A stretch of DNA of 64,000 nt, from assembly GCA_951217055.1 (NCBI GenBank), contig OX578277.1, forward strand, positions 71,031,455 through 71,095,454, written 5' to 3'. A program made the position numbers and the translations under genes. The notes under the pieces are model-generated. The model made no database searches and was not told where the DNA came from. It worked only from the letters and a program-made list of their open reading frames with translations. This document shows, piece by piece, positions 34,605 to 49,259 of the stretch (the stretch's first letter is position 1; each line of letters begins with the position of its first letter). The DNA is from Gerris lacustris (taxonomy: Eukaryota > Arthropoda > Insecta > Hemiptera > Gerridae).

Positions 34605-37239
34605 TCATATTTATGTGTCATATTTATCAGTTAATTTCCAGAAAACCAATTTAAAAGATTCTATATCAATTTACTGACGCTATTCAAATAGTTGATTAAA
34701 ATCGGTCTGTATATTACATATATGTAGCTCGTTTTATTACTATTATTTGTTTATTTTTTTTAGTACTTACAAATTATAGATTATACGTTGTTGAGTTTAT
34801 TCAATGTGAATAATTTTAACATCTCAGTAGAATCAAGTATTTTTGTTTCGTTCATTTTGTTGAAAAAAGACTTTATGAGTTATAAAATCCCCCCTCTTGA
34901 ATGGTTTTGTGATTATTTTTTATTTTATTATGTTTTAACATGGTGGAATATATAGATCCTTCTCTGTATCTTGTTTGTAGTTTTTTAATTCATAAAACAC
35001 CCTTTAAATATCATCAATGGCTTAAAAGGTTATTAAATATTTTGATCCTTGACGTTTTTAATTACTGTTTTCATTAATGTAAAGGTCAGATAGACAGTAA
35101 TGATGTAAGATCATATTATAAGTTTGTATATCTTCATTGACTCAATAGGTTTTTTTTTAAGCTTACTATCTTCTAGATGTTTTGTAGATAACAGCATCGA
35201 TCATGTTCCTTTGAGACAAGTTGTTATAATGGGCCGTGAGAAGTAGAAAAAAAGAGAGAACATTGTACCATATGGTTGAGGGAGAAAAAGTGATGTTCAC
35301 ATAATTTATATGAAGTCTACTAATATACATGGGTTCTAGTAAGAGTAGTACTGTATCTTCACAAATGTATACCGACCACACAGGAGTTAAAATTTATAAC
35401 AGAATCTATTCATTACTATTTTCAATTATGGGAACTCATATTAAAATACAGCCGGAGTCTTGTTTTTTTTAAGAATATTAAAGCACATGAAACGACATTT
35501 AAAGTTTGTATATTCACCAACCCTATTTGTTACAATAAGGTTTCTTGGGCTTGGTTTCAGAGTTAAGACTCTACGAACTTTATTATATTTGAATTTTACG
35601 CGCCATTAAACTTAACGAACTGTTCTGTATTTTGACGTTTTGTTTTCGAGACCGGATGAAGTTTTGAACACTACAAATTGAGGATTATACTAGCTAGACT
35701 GACTATAAAGGAGATGAAATGAACGAATTCCATTTATTATTTTTCTTCATTTTTTATTATGTAATTTAATTAAATTGCTTGGGATCTCTGGGACAACAAT
35801 TACTATTATAGAATAATAACTGGAGTATTAAGTGTTATAAATAACGTCTTAAAATATTCTACTCATGGAAAATGCATTTTATGCTTTAATATTTCATAAG
35901 TTGTTGATGGTATACTAAATTACATGAAGTCCTTGAGTTTATTTAATCCTCATAATTTTACGATGATTGAATATAATAAATGTTTATCAAGTGATAGATG
36001 GTAATTTGATCATTTTAATTAAAGAAATATTTGAATGATAATAAAAGCATTCCTTCCAGTGGATTAGATTTGGGTTTAGTGGTGACATGACCCATTGACA
36101 GAAGGATAAGGGGGGGGGGGGGGAGTATTTAGCGCCAAAAGCCTTGAGAAGGTGGTTACGCTTTAGGACTTGAAGCATCGGAAATTTATAAAATGTTTCT
36201 TTTCTTGAAATCGGGTAGGACACGTTAAAAAAAGTTGACCCATCTCTTACAAGGGTTTTCCTGCCTCCTTTTTCTATCCTTTTCTTGGAATTTTCTCTCT
36301 CTCTTCTTTTCGTCTAGATCTAACGTGGTATTAGGTTACTGCTGGACGTAGAAATAAGCCTCTTTACACAAATATTTGATGTGATTATTAATGTAAAGCA
36401 TTATATTTCTGGAAATTGAACCCAGATCATTGTCTGTATCTGGACGTTTGCGGAAAAAGCCTCTATAAGTCTTTCAGTAACTCAGTTCCCCACCCACTCA
36501 TAAATTGTCAATAACAATGATGAGTAATATAATATTGCCTTTGTATATAAATAAGTAAAAATGAAAATAATTAGTTTTACAGTTCCCAGAGCTGTATTTA
36601 ATTATGCTGTGATATTCTTTATCAAACAATTTCTTTCTTTATTTTTAGGTTTTTTGGTTTTTTATTCTGATAGTCCGTTTTACCAATATTGAAACATCAT
36701 AGTTAAAAATAGTATTCAAGTTATAACTGTTTCAATCGGTTCTTGTCATATAGTATATAGCTTCAGCAATTTATTATTTTTTTTTTTTTTTAATATTTTA
36801 ATGAATTTCTTATTATAATTAATACTAATTTGATGAGATAGGTTTGATCATTTAGGACATAAGAAAATGTTCTTATATTTATACATATACATCCCTTTAT
36901 GCCCCTAAAAGTAAAGTTATTTAAGTGAGTCATTTGCCTCTTTTTGTTTAAGTCCCTATACCTATAACAAAACCTTCCTGTGATACGAATTACTTATTAC
37001 TGATAATTTAGGTTTAGTTCCATTTAACATTACAGTTTTAAAAGAGAGTGTTTTAAAATATTTGCTTAATTTTATGTGTTGTCGTCAAGCATAGCTTTTA
37101 ATATCTCCGTGATTAGATGTTGAGTTATTGGAAGCGAGTTTATACAATGATATAAAATTCCTTCTCTTCTTGAATTTTTATTTTCTTAAAAGTACATAAT
37201 TCATTCTAATGATTTTCTTTAATTCGATATATATTTATT
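34605..37239. other. AT-rich spacer
   Basis: No gene is supported. A 16-base G run lies at about 36109-36124. The minus-strand frame at 35987-36223 crosses that run and lacks an ATG, so it is not called. No repeat boundary is seen. Confidence 0.4.
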
Positions 37240-37800
37240 GGATTGGTTCTGGAGATTTCATCGTATATACTACGACTTCCTCGGTTTGCGGAACCTTTCC
37301 TTTGTTATAGATTGAATAATAGATTGCCTTTACTGTGTCCAAGCTTTTGCAGACCGAATGGAATTCTACCAAAATGGATTCCTATTTGTCGGCCTTTAAA
37401 TTTTAATTGTTATTGGCTCGGGGGTTGGAAAATGGAAGTGGAGTCGGGAATCAGGAAGGAAAAGGATTTAATGTTTAATGGCTTTTTCGAGGATGGTTTT
37501 GTTTTGGTTGTCTCATGCGGCGTTGGTTTTCGAGTGTTAAATTATCGAGCGGTCTGTTCCCCTCGACGCTCGTAACGCCATCCTGGTACAAAGGTAGCGC
37601 TGTAAGGCTCTAGTACTACGGATCGATACGAAGCAGTCCCACGAAACTGCTAGCGCATTGATAAACTACACTACGGCATCCACTCAAGTTATTGGTGATC
37701 AATGATCTTTAAATTGGAATTAGTGCGACGAAGCGAGAGTGAAGAGGCTTACTAGAGCAGTGAGGAGACATTTATAACTGTCTCCATTGAACTGTGAGTC
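37240..37800. other. GC-richer patch of unknown nature
   Basis: Composition rises here (gttattggctcgggggttgg; ctcatgcggcgttgg; gatcgatacgaagcagtccc). A 110-codon frame from 37243 begins with a non-ATG codon and gives no recognisable protein. It may be an old element or a regulatory region. Confidence 0.3.
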
Positions 37801-38007
37801 CTAACAACATCCTTCGTTTTGCATATTGTTCCATACTCGTACATCATGTAACCAAATAGGCTCATACTTAGAAAAAAGCTTAAGGAAAGGCTCTAACCCA
37901 CCAATACGAACGCATTCTATTTCATGAAGCAGAAATTCTTGGATATCGGGAGCAGTGTAGTAGATACAACTCAGCATCCTCCTTTTAAATTCACTCTTAA
38001 GGATCAA
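37801..38007 (-). CDS. Candidate short coding fragment, unidentified
   Basis: A 68-codon minus-strand frame with no ATG at its start reads KSEFKRRMLSCIYYTAPDIQ and later GGLEPFLKLFSKYEPIWLHD. Amino-acid use (D, E, K, R, W) is more protein-like than the background frames. It ends at TAG at 37801. No upstream splice acceptor was identified with confidence. It could be an exon or a piece of a mobile element. Confidence 0.22.
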   Translation of the reverse strand: MILKSEFKRRMLSCIYYTAPDIQEFLLHEIECVRIGGLEPFLKLFSKYEPIWLHDVRVWNNMQNEGCC

Positions 38008-39080
38008 TTATGTTAGGAGTTGCGAATTGCTTGTAACTCCTTGTAGTGTAGACTGTTCTTTTCAATTCAATAAAGATACTTATTATTACTTATATTAGAG
38101 CGTTAGATTATGTGGCTAAAATGTGATGAATGTAGAGTGAGTAAAAATGTGTGTAATGTGTGTAAATCACACTTTCCTCTTAGAGGAAAGTGTGATTAAA
38201 TATATCCCGAAGTTTCAATTCATAAGGTTCAAATATATTACTGCAATCATAATCAGAATGTTAGTCTTGCTTGAAACTTTCATTAGGAACAACTACCTTG
38301 TAATTTATCCTTAGGCATCAAACAATAACAAAGATTTAACTTTAGGCATCACAAAATCCATTACCAATCTCGCAATCTCATCAATACACACACACACAAT
38401 TATTTATATATATATATATATTGTTTATCTTTATCCAAATTATAGTCGTTTTACTTTATTTAAAGTACTGATATTACATTGATCAACATTGTATAATTTG
38501 TTAAAGAATTAGTCAATTCTTATTCACAATTAATTTAGCTAGTTAAGTAATTTAAAAATGGTTTTATTATAATGCAATAAGTTTTAAGGCAAAGATGTAA
38601 GATTATCTGTTTTTGTAATAAAAGTTTAATGTTTCTTCATGTCTGAGAGAACGAAATTGCTCCCAGAATCATTCCTTTTCCACTTTCTTGAAACAACATG
38701 CATTTGTTCGTTTTTAAATGAGTTGAAAACAAGAAGTTTTACTTGCTTCCGTTCAGTGTGGAATTTTTCTCGAACTTAACTTACATTATCCCCACTCTGT
38801 CATAAAGACGTTTTAGAATAATAAAAAATAATTTTCGTACAACAAACAGCAATAATGTTTAGTGTAGGAGAGTTTTTTTGTTTTATTTCTTGACCTACTC
38901 TTCTTAATGTTTACGATTACATCTATTGTTTCGATAGTTGGTCTGTATAATTTTTGTGTTCTAAATGATTATTTATAGTTAAACTTAACTGTAGCCCAAC
39001 TTCTGAGTTTATTGAAGTTATCATCTCAAACTATAAAATCTTTATAAACTAAAACTTAAATTGGTCTAATTTCACTTCAT
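38008..39080. other. AT-rich spacer
   Basis: 38170-38200 contains a short inverted repeat (cactttcctcttagaggaaagtg, stem cactttcctct with agaggaaagtg). A short CA/TA run lies at 38387-38421. No gene is supported. Confidence 0.45.
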
Positions 39081-40186
39081 CATTTTACTGTATCTTGTAA
39101 AATTGTTACGAAAGTAGAAAAATTATAAGTTCATGTTAAAGAAAACTTTAGAAAAAATAACAATTTGGATTTTGGATGTTTTTGTTGTTGTTTCTTTAGA
39201 TAAAACCATACAATATCTCACTATCATATCTCACTACTAAGGTTTCTTAATCTTGATTAATAACGTAAAATAATATTAGAAATTCATGAATTAAAAGATC
39301 AATAACTGAAAGTAATGTAAACTATGGGTTAGGGGTAGAGAGAAATAATCAGTATAGAGGTTGAGACAGAAGTTGGGATTTGACTTTCTGTAATTTTTTC
39401 CCCGTCATTTTTTTTTTAAAGGAAAATATTCAACCGCATTACCTCTTTTCTTTTCTCCTTTGATTTTAATCCTATATCTTCTAATGTAATAGAATGAAAT
39501 TACGTTCATGCTTCAGAGATGTTTAAAAAAAGGATCAATAATTTAAATCAATCTTTTAAAGAAAAACTTTTAATTATAAATGAGGTTAAAATCGTGCACG
39601 GAAGCAGTGAAGAGAGAACACGAAACAGTTTAGCCTAAAGAAAAGTTAGTGAATTAAAGAACAAACATTTACCAAAAGAAAACAAGATAATCAATTCTTA
39701 CAACTTTTACTTCTGATAAGCATAGTATAATTAGTGCAACAATTATTTATTAGTTATTATTTTCCTTTAAACAAATACTTGGGTCTTTGTTTTAGCAAGA
39801 GATTGTAAGGTAAAAAATAGTATGATTGAAGGGTCATAAAATAAAATAAATCATCTCTTAAGTATACCACATTATGTTGAAGATATAAAATTATATTTAT
39901 TTGGACAAATATACTAACAATGTTGGAAACAGGTGATAACTTCTTCAATCATGTTAACCACCTGCAGTTGCGAAGATTGGCCGGATAAGTTGGAAGGCCT
40001 CGTCACCTGTCTGCACCTAACGACTTACTTGCTATTTTGTCTTATCAGACAAGGAGTAAACTGTTAGATCTAAAATAAAACTAATAAACTACGTTTGGGG
40101 TGGAAACTTATAACTCAGGTTCGATGAAAGTGAATTCAATGATATGAAGAATGTAAAGTATTTAATATTGTTTGTGTATGTTATTT

Positions 40187-40378
40187 TTTTTTTCTTTTGG
40201 GTTTTAGTCCCGATCAACTGCCAGGGTTATTACAGGACGGGGGTTATCCGGCCACTTTACTCATCTAATCGATGAGATCATCAGTGTGAAACATTTCTTA
40301 CCCCGCTGGGATTCGAACTCAGCCGGGGTTTAGACCTTGGTTTCAGAGTCGAGTGCGCTAACCCCTCGGCTACACTTT
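40187..40378 (-). mobile_element. tRNA-derived SINE
   Basis: On the minus strand tagccgaggggttagcg (40356-40372) is an RNA polymerase III A box and gagttcgaatccc (40308-40320) is a B box, 36 bases apart as in a tRNA. The bases between give an anticodon-arm-like region, but the acceptor ends do not pair, so it is not a tRNA gene. The body continues past the T arm to about 40205, then a T/A-rich tail. It is present in copy 1 of the duplicated block and absent from copy 2, where about 220 bp of other sequence stands instead. Confidence 0.7.
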
Positions 40379-40528
40379 TTAACTAGTATTTTTAATGATG
40401 CATTTTTAAATTATTTTTTACGCAACTTCTTAATTTCGTTCCCTAATATTTACTGTTTATTAAAATAATCCTCGACTTTTTTAGTAATATATTTTCTTTT
40501 TCCATTTAATATTTTCTCCCATTGAATG

Positions 40529-40798
40529 CGTAATCTAATTCATGAACCTACCTTAGTGACTGAATAGAAACTTTAACAGTTAATTAAAAAAAAAAAAAAA
40601 AAAAAAATTGTTGGATCCCCTGTGGATACAAACGTCAGCGTGCCTGACGGAGCCTTGCAAGATGGTTCTACTCGAGGCACGGAGAATAGAGCTACAGAGG
40701 GCTGAAAGGGAAAAGGGAGGGCTTGGATCCACTGTGGATCCACCCGCCAGGCACGTTAGCATGGCATGGATCCACAGTGGATTCACCCGCATTGAATG
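40529..40798. mobile_element. GC-rich foldback insert with repeated GGATCC palindromes
   Basis: The direct 9-mer cattgaatg occurs at 40520-40528 and 40790-40798, a possible target duplication. Inside are a 22-base A run (40586-40607) and a GC-rich core (40611-40789). The core's ends are imperfect inverted repeats of about 40 bp: ggatcccctgtggata and gtgcctgacgg on the left, ccgccaggcac and ggatccacagtggatt on the right. The internal palindrome tggatccactgtggatcca lies at 40724-40742. It is absent from the matching place in copy 2. Confidence 0.6.
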
Positions 40799-40920
40799 GG
40801 TTTTAAATTATCTCCTAAGAAATGGCATGTTAGATTTTAAAGAATGTATTTTAATTAATTAAGAAATATTCAATTGGATTTTTATTATGTCATATTTTTG
40901 TGTCTATTTTATTATTCTTA

Positions 40921-41777
40921 TAGTCCAGGAGTCAAATATTACTTCAAATCAAAGAGGTCACCTATTAAGTGACGGACTACAATCAACTTGATTTTTGGTC
41001 TACCAGTAACTAATTTCATACTCAGGATCATGAAAATCACATTGTCCACCACAAAGGGCGGACCATGGCCGCTCTCCGTGGTTTGTTTTTTTCAAATTCC
41101 TATTGTCATGCTATGTCCCGCAGACAAACTTAGCCAACCACATATTCTTAAAAGGCACCAGAAGATTTACTTATACACAAATTTCTAGCTTGATGTTAGT
41201 CAGACACTTTTTTGCACGCTATCTCCTGGACTATAAGTTTTTCTCAGTCCCTATTTTTTTTTAATATGACTTTTATTTTAGCAGGTAAAGTGTGAAATGT
41301 TTTTTAACTACTGGCATTTGCAGATAAGGAAATTTTTTCAGTTAGTATTATTTTAGATTGTTTTCGGTAGCTGGCTTGTTAGGCTTCGCAAATAAAAAAA
41401 AAAAAAATTGTCAAGGTAATGACTTTGTTTGTTGAGATCATTTAGAAACTCTTAATAAAATAAAGCGTTGTGAACTTATAAGAATCTCTATTAAAAGATT
41501 TCTGCTTCGGTTTTACTGATACATTAGATTAATACACTTTTATTAGAACGATATGGGGAAAACCTCTAGATCAGATTGCAAATAAATTTGGCAATGGTTT
41601 TAAGTATTTAAATAAACGATTTCATAACTCTTCAAGATGTACTAATCTTGAAAGTACATTATATTGGATCTTCTCCAGATTTTATTGTACTTTTTTTTAG
41701 CTCTGTAACTCGATAGATATGTTTTTTTTACAATTAATTTAATTTCTACATACACATTTAATTGAATGTGTTTTTTT
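40921..41777. other. AT-rich spacer
   Basis: No gene is supported. 41000-41200 has mixed composition (aaagggcggaccatggccgc) without a convincing frame. A run of A lies at 41395-41407. Confidence 0.4.
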
Positions 41778-41885
41778 CTTCCGAGCTTGCCCAAAGTAGT
41801 GAAAGCATTGCGATTGAAAAATTTCTAGGCTGAAATTCGTTTCAGACATCAGGGAACACTTCTTATCTCGTGTCTGACATAAGAG
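41778..41885 (+). repeat. Repeat family A, short copy
   Basis: Starts ttcttccgagcttgcccaaa, with gaaagcattgcgattg and ttcgtttcagacatcaggga, then tctcgtgtctgac. The same order is seen at 34034 and 20507. Confidence 0.5.
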
Positions 41886-42029
41886 TTGTACGTTAAGTGT
41901 TCGTATGTAGTCTTTAACTTGATTTAAATAAAGCTTAGTTTGTATAAAAAATCTTAGGAAACGCTTTAAGTTTACAAAATTCAGGAAGAGGCGTTATCGC
42001 GGGTTGGACTGAGGTTTAAATTTCTATTA

Positions 42030-42173
42030 TTAATGACCCAGTTTGTTTTTTGTCCAGTCGGGTTTTTGGCCTTTGTACAGCTTCATTAGGTAGCCTACAG
42101 AGCTGCCAGTTCCATAATTTTCAACCCCTTGTTGTAACACCCTGGAAAATTGAACCATAACACCCGTTGAACC
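42030..42173 (-). CDS. Terminal coding exon of an unidentified host gene
   Basis: On the minus strand a strong acceptor (cttttttatttttcag, ending at 42174) is followed by a 144-base exon beginning ggttcaacg in phase 0 and ending with tandem stop codons TAA TAA. It encodes 47 residues: GSTGVMVQFSRVLQQGVENY, GTGSSVGYLMKLYKGQKPDW, TKNKLGH. Composition is balanced, with many C- or G-ending codons (ttc, cag, ggc, ctg, aag), unlike the surrounding AT-rich frames. I do not recognise the family; a soluble enzyme C-terminus is a guess. Upstream exons should lie at higher coordinates, but none could be assigned. No canonical AATAAA was found in the first 100 bases downstream. Confidence 0.7.
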   Translation of the reverse strand, partial: GSTGVMVQFSRVLQQGVENYGTGSSVGYLMKLYKGQKPDWTKNKLGH

Positions 42174-43433
42174 CTGAAAAATAAAAAAGAAACACTCATT
42201 AAATGGCAAAGCACCGCATAATTCATCTAAAGAGCTTTTGCTATAGGGTTTTCCTATAATAGCAGTACGGACCAAGCTCGTAAAGTCTTGACACTCAGGT
42301 CTGGGTTACAGTTAAGCTAATCACAATTTAAACTCTCAGATAAGGATAGAGGCCGTATTTTGTGCTCTTGTGGCAACTAGTCCGCATCCACTTTAATTAC
42401 CTATAATTCTTTTGCCCAGTTATCCCTTTAGACTTCTTAACCATTTGCGATTAGATTTAGAAAGAGTTTTCAAGAGTGTCATTAAGTAATTTTAATTATA
42501 AAACGTTTTAAGTATTGACAAAAAGATATAAATAAATATGCTATTTTACAGTTAGTTCTTGATTAACGACTGGGGTACGTTCTTATTTTACAATTTACAA
42601 AAGAAACCGACAATAAAACGTAAACATTATTAATATGTAAAAGAAAGATGGAAAAAGTACATATTTTAATGAAAACTCAACAGTGTTTTAATTATGACTC
42701 GTTCTATATAAATTAAAGTTATCACATCGCGAATTATGATTATGATACACTACTTGCATGATAAGTAGCTTAAAATTGCATATATTTTCCGGGGCAAGTT
42801 AAAATCTTTATCACATATCCACCCCTACAAGAGACACGGTTTGCAATACTTTTATCTGTATAAATTGATGATATTATGTAGTAATTTAAACTAAGTATTA
42901 CTTATATAACTTTGTACTTATTTATTTTATAAAGTACAATATTTAAGAGGATAATTTCGAACATTGTTTAAACTATTAAATGTCATTCGTTGTCTATTAT
43001 CCAAATTAAAGCGTGTTTTCTAGTATTATTTCATGATATGTGAGCATTGTTTTCATTTTTGGATGAACAGAAGTCACTGAGTAATGGTAAACTAATCCTA
43101 ATGCAATCTCTAGTTATAGAACTGCAATGCGTTGTTCTGAAAAGCTAGATATTTGTCTGCTTTTGCTTGAAGATAGATACGCTGGAATTATCCTTTGGTT
43201 TTGAATACTGTATGTGATACGCTCTGCCCTTTTGTTTAATTAATTCCCTAGTGAACCTTGATCCCTTTGCAATACAATTTATCACTGCTGCTTTACTTTA
43301 TATCTTGATCTAGAATGTTGTGTTGGAGATATATACTTATATAATATAATACAAGGAATAAATTGACCATTGCTTGGGCTGTTACCGGCCAAAAACACAG
43401 TGTGTTAAGTCTTCTTAAAGGCTCTTTGGACAA
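42174..43433. other. Presumed intron or spacer upstream of the minus-strand exon
   Basis: AT-rich DNA with no further exon recognised on either strand. The first bases on the minus strand form the polypyrimidine tract of the acceptor at 42174. Confidence 0.4.
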
Positions 43434-43580
43434 ATGGTTACAGCAAGCAATTTTGCCGTTGCTGATCGGCATGACTTCTTTAGTTTAAATGCTAATCCAG
43501 GAGCAAGTAAAATTTACAAGTCTCTCTACAAATACTTTACTGCCCCAAAGCCGCCCATTCAACCTATTAATAGGGCATAA
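43434..43580 (+). CDS. Candidate small ORF, unidentified
   Basis: A 48-codon frame from ATG (context acaaATGgtt) to TAA reads MVTASNFAVADRHDFFSLNA, then NPGASKIYKSLYKYFTAPKP and PIQPINRA. Its residue mix is protein-like and codons use G and C more than nearby frames. An AG dinucleotide lies 14 bases before it, so it could also be an exon. Nothing in it is recognised. Chance cannot be excluded at this length. Confidence 0.25.
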   Translation: MVTASNFAVADRHDFFSLNANPGASKIYKSLYKYFTAPKPPIQPINRA

Positions 43581-45951
<2,371 letters not shown>

Positions 45952-47630
45952 CATTTTACTGTATCTTGGTTCTCTTTTAATTTTATTAGTAAATTAGAAA
46001 AATTGTAAGTTCTGTTAAAGAAAACTTAGGAAAAAATAACACTTGGATTTTGGATGTTTTTGTTGTTGTTTCTTTAGTTAAAACCGTGTCTTACTACAAG
46101 GTTTCTTAATCTTAATTAATAACGTAATGAATTAAAATGTCAATAATTTAAGACTTTTTTAAATAATGTAGACTATGGGTTAGGGCTAGAGAGAAAGAAT
46201 CAGTATAGAGGTTGAGACAGAAGTTGAAATTTGACTTTCTATAATACCCCCCCCCCCCCCGTAATTTTTCTTCGACGGATTACTGAGTGTTACGGATAAC
46301 AGTGTGAAGGAAAATAGTTGACTGCTTATTCTCTTTTCTTTTTCCTTTGATTTTAATCCTATATCTTCTAAATGTTATTTATTGAATATACAAACTTTTA
46401 TTTTATCATAGGTTGTTGAATCTTTATTACTTATGTAATAGAAAAAAATTACGATCATGCTTTAGAGATGTTTAAAAAAAGGATCAATAATTTAAATCAA
46501 TCTTTTAAAGAAAAACTTTTAATTATAAATGAGGTTAAAATCGTGCACGGAAGCAGTGAAGAGAGAACACGAAACAGTTTAGCCTAAAGAAAAGTTAGTG
46601 AATTAAAGAACAAACATTTACCAAAAGAAAACAAGATAATCTATTCTTACAACTTTTACTTCTGATAAGCATACTATAATTAGTGCAACAATTATTTATT
46701 ATTATTTCCCTTTAAACAAATACTTGGGTATTTGTTTTAGCAAGAGATTGTATAAGGTAAAAATAATATGATTGAAGGTTCATAAAATGAAATAAATCAT
46801 CTATTAAGCATACCTTATGTTGAAGATATTTTATTTGGGCAAATATACTAACAATGTTGGAAACAGGTGATAACTTCTTCTATCATGTTAACCACCTGTA
46901 GTTGCGAAGATTGGCCGGATAAGTTGGAAGGCCTCGTCACCTGTCTGCACCTAACGACTTACTTGCTATTTTGTCTTATCAGACAAGGAGCAAACTGTTA
47001 GATCTAAAATAAAATGAATAAACTACGTTTGCGGTGGAAACTTATAACTCAGGTTCGATGAAAGTGAATTCAATGATAAGAAGAATGTAAGGTATTTAAT
47101 ATTAGTTGTGTATGTTATTTATTGTTTTATCATATAAAGAATAGATTTAGAGCATTTGAGTCTTGGTTTGTTATATATAACATATCATGGGTAAACTTGA
47201 TTTTTTTCTGGTTTTAATACGGTTTAATAAATTTCTATAAAATGACGGTTTAAACATTTGACAGCAATAAAAATTGTCTAAAACCTAACATGGTAAAAGC
47301 AGTAAACTGATAAATAGGTAAGTTTTATAAGACAGTGGTTTAACTATTATTTTTAATGATTGTATGATTGCATTTTTACATTGTTTTTGCTGCATAAAAA
47401 AAATCTTAATTTCGTTCTCTAATATTTACTGTTTATTAAAACAATCCTTGACTTCTTTATTAATATATTTTCTTTTTCCATTTAATATTTTCTTAAACTA
47501 TTTTCAAAGAAATAGCATTTTAAAGAATGTATTTTAATTAATTAAGAAATAATCAATATGGATTTATATTGTTTTTGTCTGTTATTATTTTATCTTATAT
47601 TTTTTTTTTGTTTCTATTTTATTATTCTTA
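45952..47630 (+). repeat. Duplicated block, copy 2
   Basis: Second copy of the block at 39081-40920, about 6.9 kb away in direct orientation. It lacks the SINE and the GC-rich insert. It has its own C run at 46247-46260 with some 130 bp of extra sequence (about 46260-46430). At 46467-46680 it is nearly identical to copy 1. Sequence from 47120 to 47335 stands where the SINE lies in copy 1. Confidence 0.85.
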
Positions 47631-49259
47631 AATTTTCCTCACCCATATGTATTTTTCTAGACTTCGTTTTCCTTGGAGGGATTTTCAAATTTCAATGAAA
47701 AAAAAAACATTTTTAGAATTTCGAATTTCTCGCTTTAAACGCGAATCCGAATTCAATTTTCAAATTGCAATCGCAATTTATTTTTACGATGTTCACAATT
47801 TTGGGGTCTAAAGAGGAAGAAAATTGCGTTTCTGATTTGAAAATAATAATCTTTTTCTCCCTCTCTTTCACCATTCAATTGAAAATTGAGTTTTCTGTGA
47901 AAAGCTTTTTTAACAGTGAATAAAAGACCATTATGCCTTTTTATAAAAATAAAATACCTATCTATTTGAAAGCATTTATATTTAACTCAGTTTATTACAT
48001 GGATGTTAAAATGTATACTAGTTTAATGTAAATGCTTTTGAATGGCGAATAAAAGTGTTAAAGATATTTTTGATCAATTTATTGTCGAACCGTAAAAACA
48101 ATTTGTTTTCTGTTATGTAGATTTCTGTCGCATTATTTTAATATTATTTTTTTCCAGTGTAATAAAGAAGTATAATAAGAAGTTTTTTGTCGATTGATTT
48201 TTACATTTGTTATATATAACACTCAATTTCATAATAACAGCATAAATCGAATTTTATATATCTATACCTTATAATCATCAAATAGACTGGGCTAAATAGT
48301 TTTTGTTTTTTTAGCGAAAATCTTACGGCTTACTCCTTATATAGAAATATGTATATAATATCTTACCATTTTAATAAATTTAGGTATAATGTCCATAAAG
48401 AAATCTTTGTTATTTTTAAAATGTTCTCTTATTTTAAAATCGCCTTGTCTTTTGTAGGATTTTCTTGAAAGGTGTATTAAATGATACTTGTTATAGATAG
48501 TTTATATTTCTCTCTTTCCGCAAGATAATCTTGACCTAACGACCCACAAAAAAAAATTTAAATAAATCTTTATACAATTTTAATGAAGAAATGTATTCTA
48601 AATCTAAATGGTTCGTATTTAAATTTTTCTTTTTTATTATCGAATAATACTGTATATTCTGAAATACGTTACTGAATGGATAATTATTATCTTAGGGGGT
48701 TAGAGAGTTCAAATTTTTCAGTTTCTATCAACGAGGTCAAGTTATGTTTAATAAAAATAACATTCTGGTCTAGGGATTGTTCAAATTATTAGAAATCTGT
48801 TTAAATTAGTGTCTAAATTTGTTAATAATAAGATGACTACCAATTAAAGTTGATTGCATTTAACTAGTTATGACTTAATTGATGTACATGGTTTGTGGTT
48901 GCTTTGATATTACCTATTTGTTCGATATTGTAACGTAGGCAAATATGGTTAGACCTACTGTTTGATTGCATAGAATACTTGATTCCTATTCACCTGATAA
49001 CTATTTCCGCGTCTCTAAACCCTGAGTTGAAACTAATTACTAACTCTTTGTGAACAACTGTTATAATTGTCTCAATATCGGTGTTAATTAGTGCATTTAA
49101 CTGCAACCTGCATTATCAACTTCTCGACCTATCAAATAAAACAATGAAAATGTTTTGCTGTTGTTTTTTTTAATTTCAAAAGAAATAAATTAATATTAAT
49201 AAAGCTTTGAAATTATTATTATTCACTTTGTTGGTGATCCTTCTACCGTGAACTTCTAA
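47631..49259. other. AT-rich spacer
   Basis: No gene or defined repeat is seen. 47690-47790 has several small inverted words built from aaattgcaatcgc and gcgaatccg, without a clear structure. The (aat)n stretch at 49190-49222 is the probable 3' tail of the LINE relic that follows on the minus strand. Confidence 0.4.

Larger units (their letters stand above)
39081..40920 (+). repeat. Duplicated block, copy 1
   Basis: Matches 45952-47630 in the same order and orientation. It starts at cattttactgtatcttg and ends at tctattttattattctta. Around 39519-39720 the two copies are almost base-for-base the same; elsewhere there are small indels. Copy 1 carries two insertions absent from copy 2: a tRNA-derived SINE (about 40187-40378) and a GC-rich insert (about 40529-40798). 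The block includes a better-conserved GC-richer segment at 39953-40060 (gattggccggataagttgg). No frame is open through it, so it is probably a transposon or a segmental duplication. Confidence 0.85.

Noticed and set aside
35987..36223. Minus-strand frame with PPPPLSF
   Set aside because: No ATG; the proline run is the 16-base G tract read backwards.
37243..37575. 110-codon plus-strand frame
   Set aside because: Starts at a non-ATG codon, has no acceptor in a suitable place and no recognisable motif; kept only as a GC-richer patch.
40300..40375. A tRNA gene on the minus strand
   Set aside because: A and B boxes fit, but the acceptor ends do not pair and the sequence continues as a longer repeat, so a tRNA-derived SINE is better.
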